Below are positions 62,487 to 64,000 of a DNA stretch of 64,000 nt, in pieces. Numbering within the stretch: position 1 is the stretch's first letter; every line of letters begins with the position of its first letter. The notes under the pieces are model-generated. The model worked only from the letters and a program-made list of their open reading frames with translations. It was not told where the DNA came from and did no database searches. This stretch comes from Ignavibacteriaceae bacterium (GTDB lineage: Bacteria; Bacteroidota; Ignavibacteria; Ignavibacteriales; Ignavibacteriaceae). The stretch is taken from the NCBI GenBank assembly GCA_013042995.1, contig JABDPB010000027.1, positions 1 to 64,000 of the forward strand, in the 5' to 3' direction. The position numbers and the translations under genes are program-made.

Positions 62487-63944
62487 ATGAAAGAAGATAA
62501 AATTTTTCCTTTAGGCGATATGCCGATTGAAGAATTCAGAGAAAACGGATACAAAATGATTGACTGGATTACAGACTATCTTCAAAACATAGAGCAGCAT
62601 CCGGTTTTACCGAAAATAAAATATGGTGATGTAAAAAAAGGAATTGATAATTCTCCACCTGTAAATAGTGAAGCCTTACAAAATGTATTTAATGATTTAG
62701 ATAAAATTCTAATGAAAGGAATTACTCACTGGAACCACCCTAATTTTATGGCATATTTTAATTCTACTTCCAGTGGACCTGGAATTTTAGCAGAACTTTT
62801 AAGTGCTGGTTTGAACGTAAATGGAATGGCTTGGCACACCTGTCCTTCTGCAACTGAACTTGAAGAAATGATGATAGAATGGTTTAAGAAGATTTTTAAG
62901 CTGCCAGAAAATTTTGGGGGAATTGTTTACGACACTGCCTCAACAAGTTCTATGCATGCTATTGCTGCTGCACGTGAGCAACTTGCGCATCTTAAAATTA
63001 GAGAAAAAGGAATGGCTGGCAGAAATGATATTCCGCGATTACGCATATATGCTTCTGAACAGGCACATTTTTCAATTGATAAATCTGTAGTAACACTTGG
63101 TTTTGGACTTGAAGGGATTAGAAAAATTACTGTCGATAGCAAATTTAGAATGATTCCTGATAAGTTAAATGAAGCGATAACAGAAGATAAAAAAAACGGG
63201 TGGCTTCCGTGCTGTGTAGTTGCAACAGTTGGTACAACTTCGACTACGAGTGTTGATGACGTTGATGAAATTGGTACTATTTGCAATGCAGAGAAAATAT
63301 GGTTCCACGTTGATGCAGCTTATGCTGGAACTGCTACAATTCTTCCGGAAATGCAGTGGATATTTAAAGGAATTGAAAAAGCCGATTCGCTTGTGATTAA
63401 TCCGCATAAGTGGATGTTCACACCAATAGACTATAGTTTATTCTTTACTAAAAAGTTGGATGTGTTAAAGCGAGCTTTTAGTGTAAGTGCTGAATACCTG
63501 AAAAGTGCAGGAGATGAAGTAATAAATTATATGGATTATGGAATTCAACTAGGTAGAAGGTTTCGTTCACTCAAACCGTGGTTTATTATTCGCTATTTTG
63601 GAGCTGAAGGTTTACGGAGTAGGATTCGAGAGCATATACGCCTTGCAAAAATGTTTGTTCAATTGATGGAAAAAAGTAATGATTTTGAATTAATTGCTCC
63701 TGCACATTTGGGAGTAGTTTGCTTCCGAGCAATTCCTAGCAATATTAAAAGTGAAGATGAATTGAATAACTTTAATGAAAATCTTCTTAGAAAAATAAAC
63801 AAAAGCGGAAAGCTCTTTTTATCTCACACAAAACTAAATGGCAAATATATTTTAAGAATTTCAATTTCGGGATTGAGAACAAAGGAGGAGCATGTAATAA
63901 AAGCATGGAAGTTGATAATTAATACTCTGAAAGAAATAAAATAA
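62487..63944 (+). CDS. Group II PLP decarboxylase (aromatic amino acid type)
   Basis: The 485-residue PLP enzyme matches aromatic-L-amino-acid decarboxylases (tryptophan, tyrosine or DOPA to the amine and CO2). The blocks are GYKMIDWITDYL, HPNFMAYFNSTSSGPGILAELL, HFSIDKS with the PLP-stacking H193, VATVGTTSTTSVDD, WFHVDAAYAGTA with D276, and VINPHKWMFTPIDYS with PLP lysine K308. Length is typical. Substrate preference cannot be read safely, and glutamate-type decarboxylases are less likely from the motif set. It is transcribed alone, diverging from the SCO gene. Confidence 0.88.
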   Translation: MKEDKIFPLGDMPIEEFRENGYKMIDWITDYLQNIEQHPVLPKIKYGDVKKGIDNSPPVNSEALQNVFNDLDKILMKGITHWNHPNFMAYFNSTSSGPGILAELLSAGLNVNGMAWHTCPSATELEEMMIEWFKKIFKLPENFGGIVYDTASTSSMHAIAAAREQLAHLKIREKGMAGRNDIPRLRIYASEQAHFSIDKSVVTLGFGLEGIRKITVDSKFRMIPDKLNEAITEDKKNGWLPCCVVATVGTTSTTSVDDVDEIGTICNAEKIWFHVDAAYAGTATILPEMQWIFKGIEKADSLVINPHKWMFTPIDYSLFFTKKLDVLKRAFSVSAEYLKSAGDEVINYMDYGIQLGRRFRSLKPWFIIRYFGAEGLRSRIREHIRLAKMFVQLMEKSNDFELIAPAHLGVVCFRAIPSNIKSEDELNNFNENLLRKINKSGKLFLSHTKLNGKYILRISISGLRTKEEHVIKAWKLIINTLKEIK

Positions 63945-63975
63945 AACCCCTACCTGCATTTATTGATAGGGGTTT
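63944..63975 (+). terminator. Terminator of the decarboxylase gene
   Basis: AAACCCCTA (63944-63952) pairs with TAGGGGTTT (63967-63975) across a 14-base loop immediately at the stop codon. The downstream T-tract is short, so termination efficiency is uncertain. Confidence 0.6.
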
Positions 63976-64000
63976 GGGTAAATAAAATAGTTTAATTACT

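Overview
The window is AT-rich bacterial DNA, almost certainly from the Ignavibacteria or a close relative in the Bacteroidota/Chlorobi group. The evidence is the set of secreted proteins ending in type IX secretion (T9SS) sorting domains of the NYPNPFNPST type, a PorV/PorQ-family outer-membrane protein, a TonB-dependent receptor with a DUF4249 partner, and Bacteroidota-type lipoproteins. I see no phage, insertion sequence, integron or CRISPR array. Most of the window is ordinary chromosome organised in tight operons.

Layout. 1-2000 holds the truncated leuS. 2.4-8.1 kb is a T9SS cargo island: two sorting-domain proteins, a beta-propeller gene of unusual base composition followed by an orphan sorting-domain tail, and a lipocalin-like secreted protein. 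8.2-12.0 kb encodes a propeller-type sensor kinase with its LuxR-type regulator. 12.2-19.4 kb has an ADP-forming acyl-CoA synthetase, an LD-carboxypeptidase, a potassium channel split by a frameshift, a lipoprotein and priA. 20.5-24.1 kb is an apparent operon of tryptophanase, DUF4905, and AmmeMemoRadiSam proteins A and B; glyS and a TPR protein follow. 26.8-29.6 kb has the PorV-like protein and an HtpX-like protease.

29.6-39.7 kb is a very compact run: bamD, a hotdog thioesterase, an FG-GAP protein, a putative metalloprotease, then ccmABCDEF for cytochrome c maturation. The CcmE has a CxxxY heme site instead of HxxxY and no ccmG/ccmH follows, which fits the variant System I. 39.8-44.7 kb (minus) holds a cysteine-less double rhodanese, a DUF4249-like lipoprotein and its TonB-dependent receptor. 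tRNA-Asn lies at 45.3 kb, and a zinc-ribbon/LemA/M48 protease operon at 46.4-48.6 kb.

The most interesting region is 48.95-56.16 kb. A Tat-exported four-cluster ferredoxin, an NrfD-type quinol-interacting membrane subunit and a 13-heme cytochrome c form an Hmc/DsrJOP-like electron-transfer module. It is followed directly by a sensor kinase with periplasmic c-type heme motifs and a zinc-ribbon insertion inside its ATPase domain, and by two response regulators whose output domain resembles the lipoyl carrier GcvH. I infer a redox-sensing circuit dedicated to this respiratory complex; its output mechanism is unknown to me. The Ccm operon would supply hemes to both the cytochrome and the sensor. 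The window ends with two more T9SS cargo genes, another orphan sorting-domain tail, a copper-delivery pair (PCuAC and SCO) and an aromatic amino acid decarboxylase.
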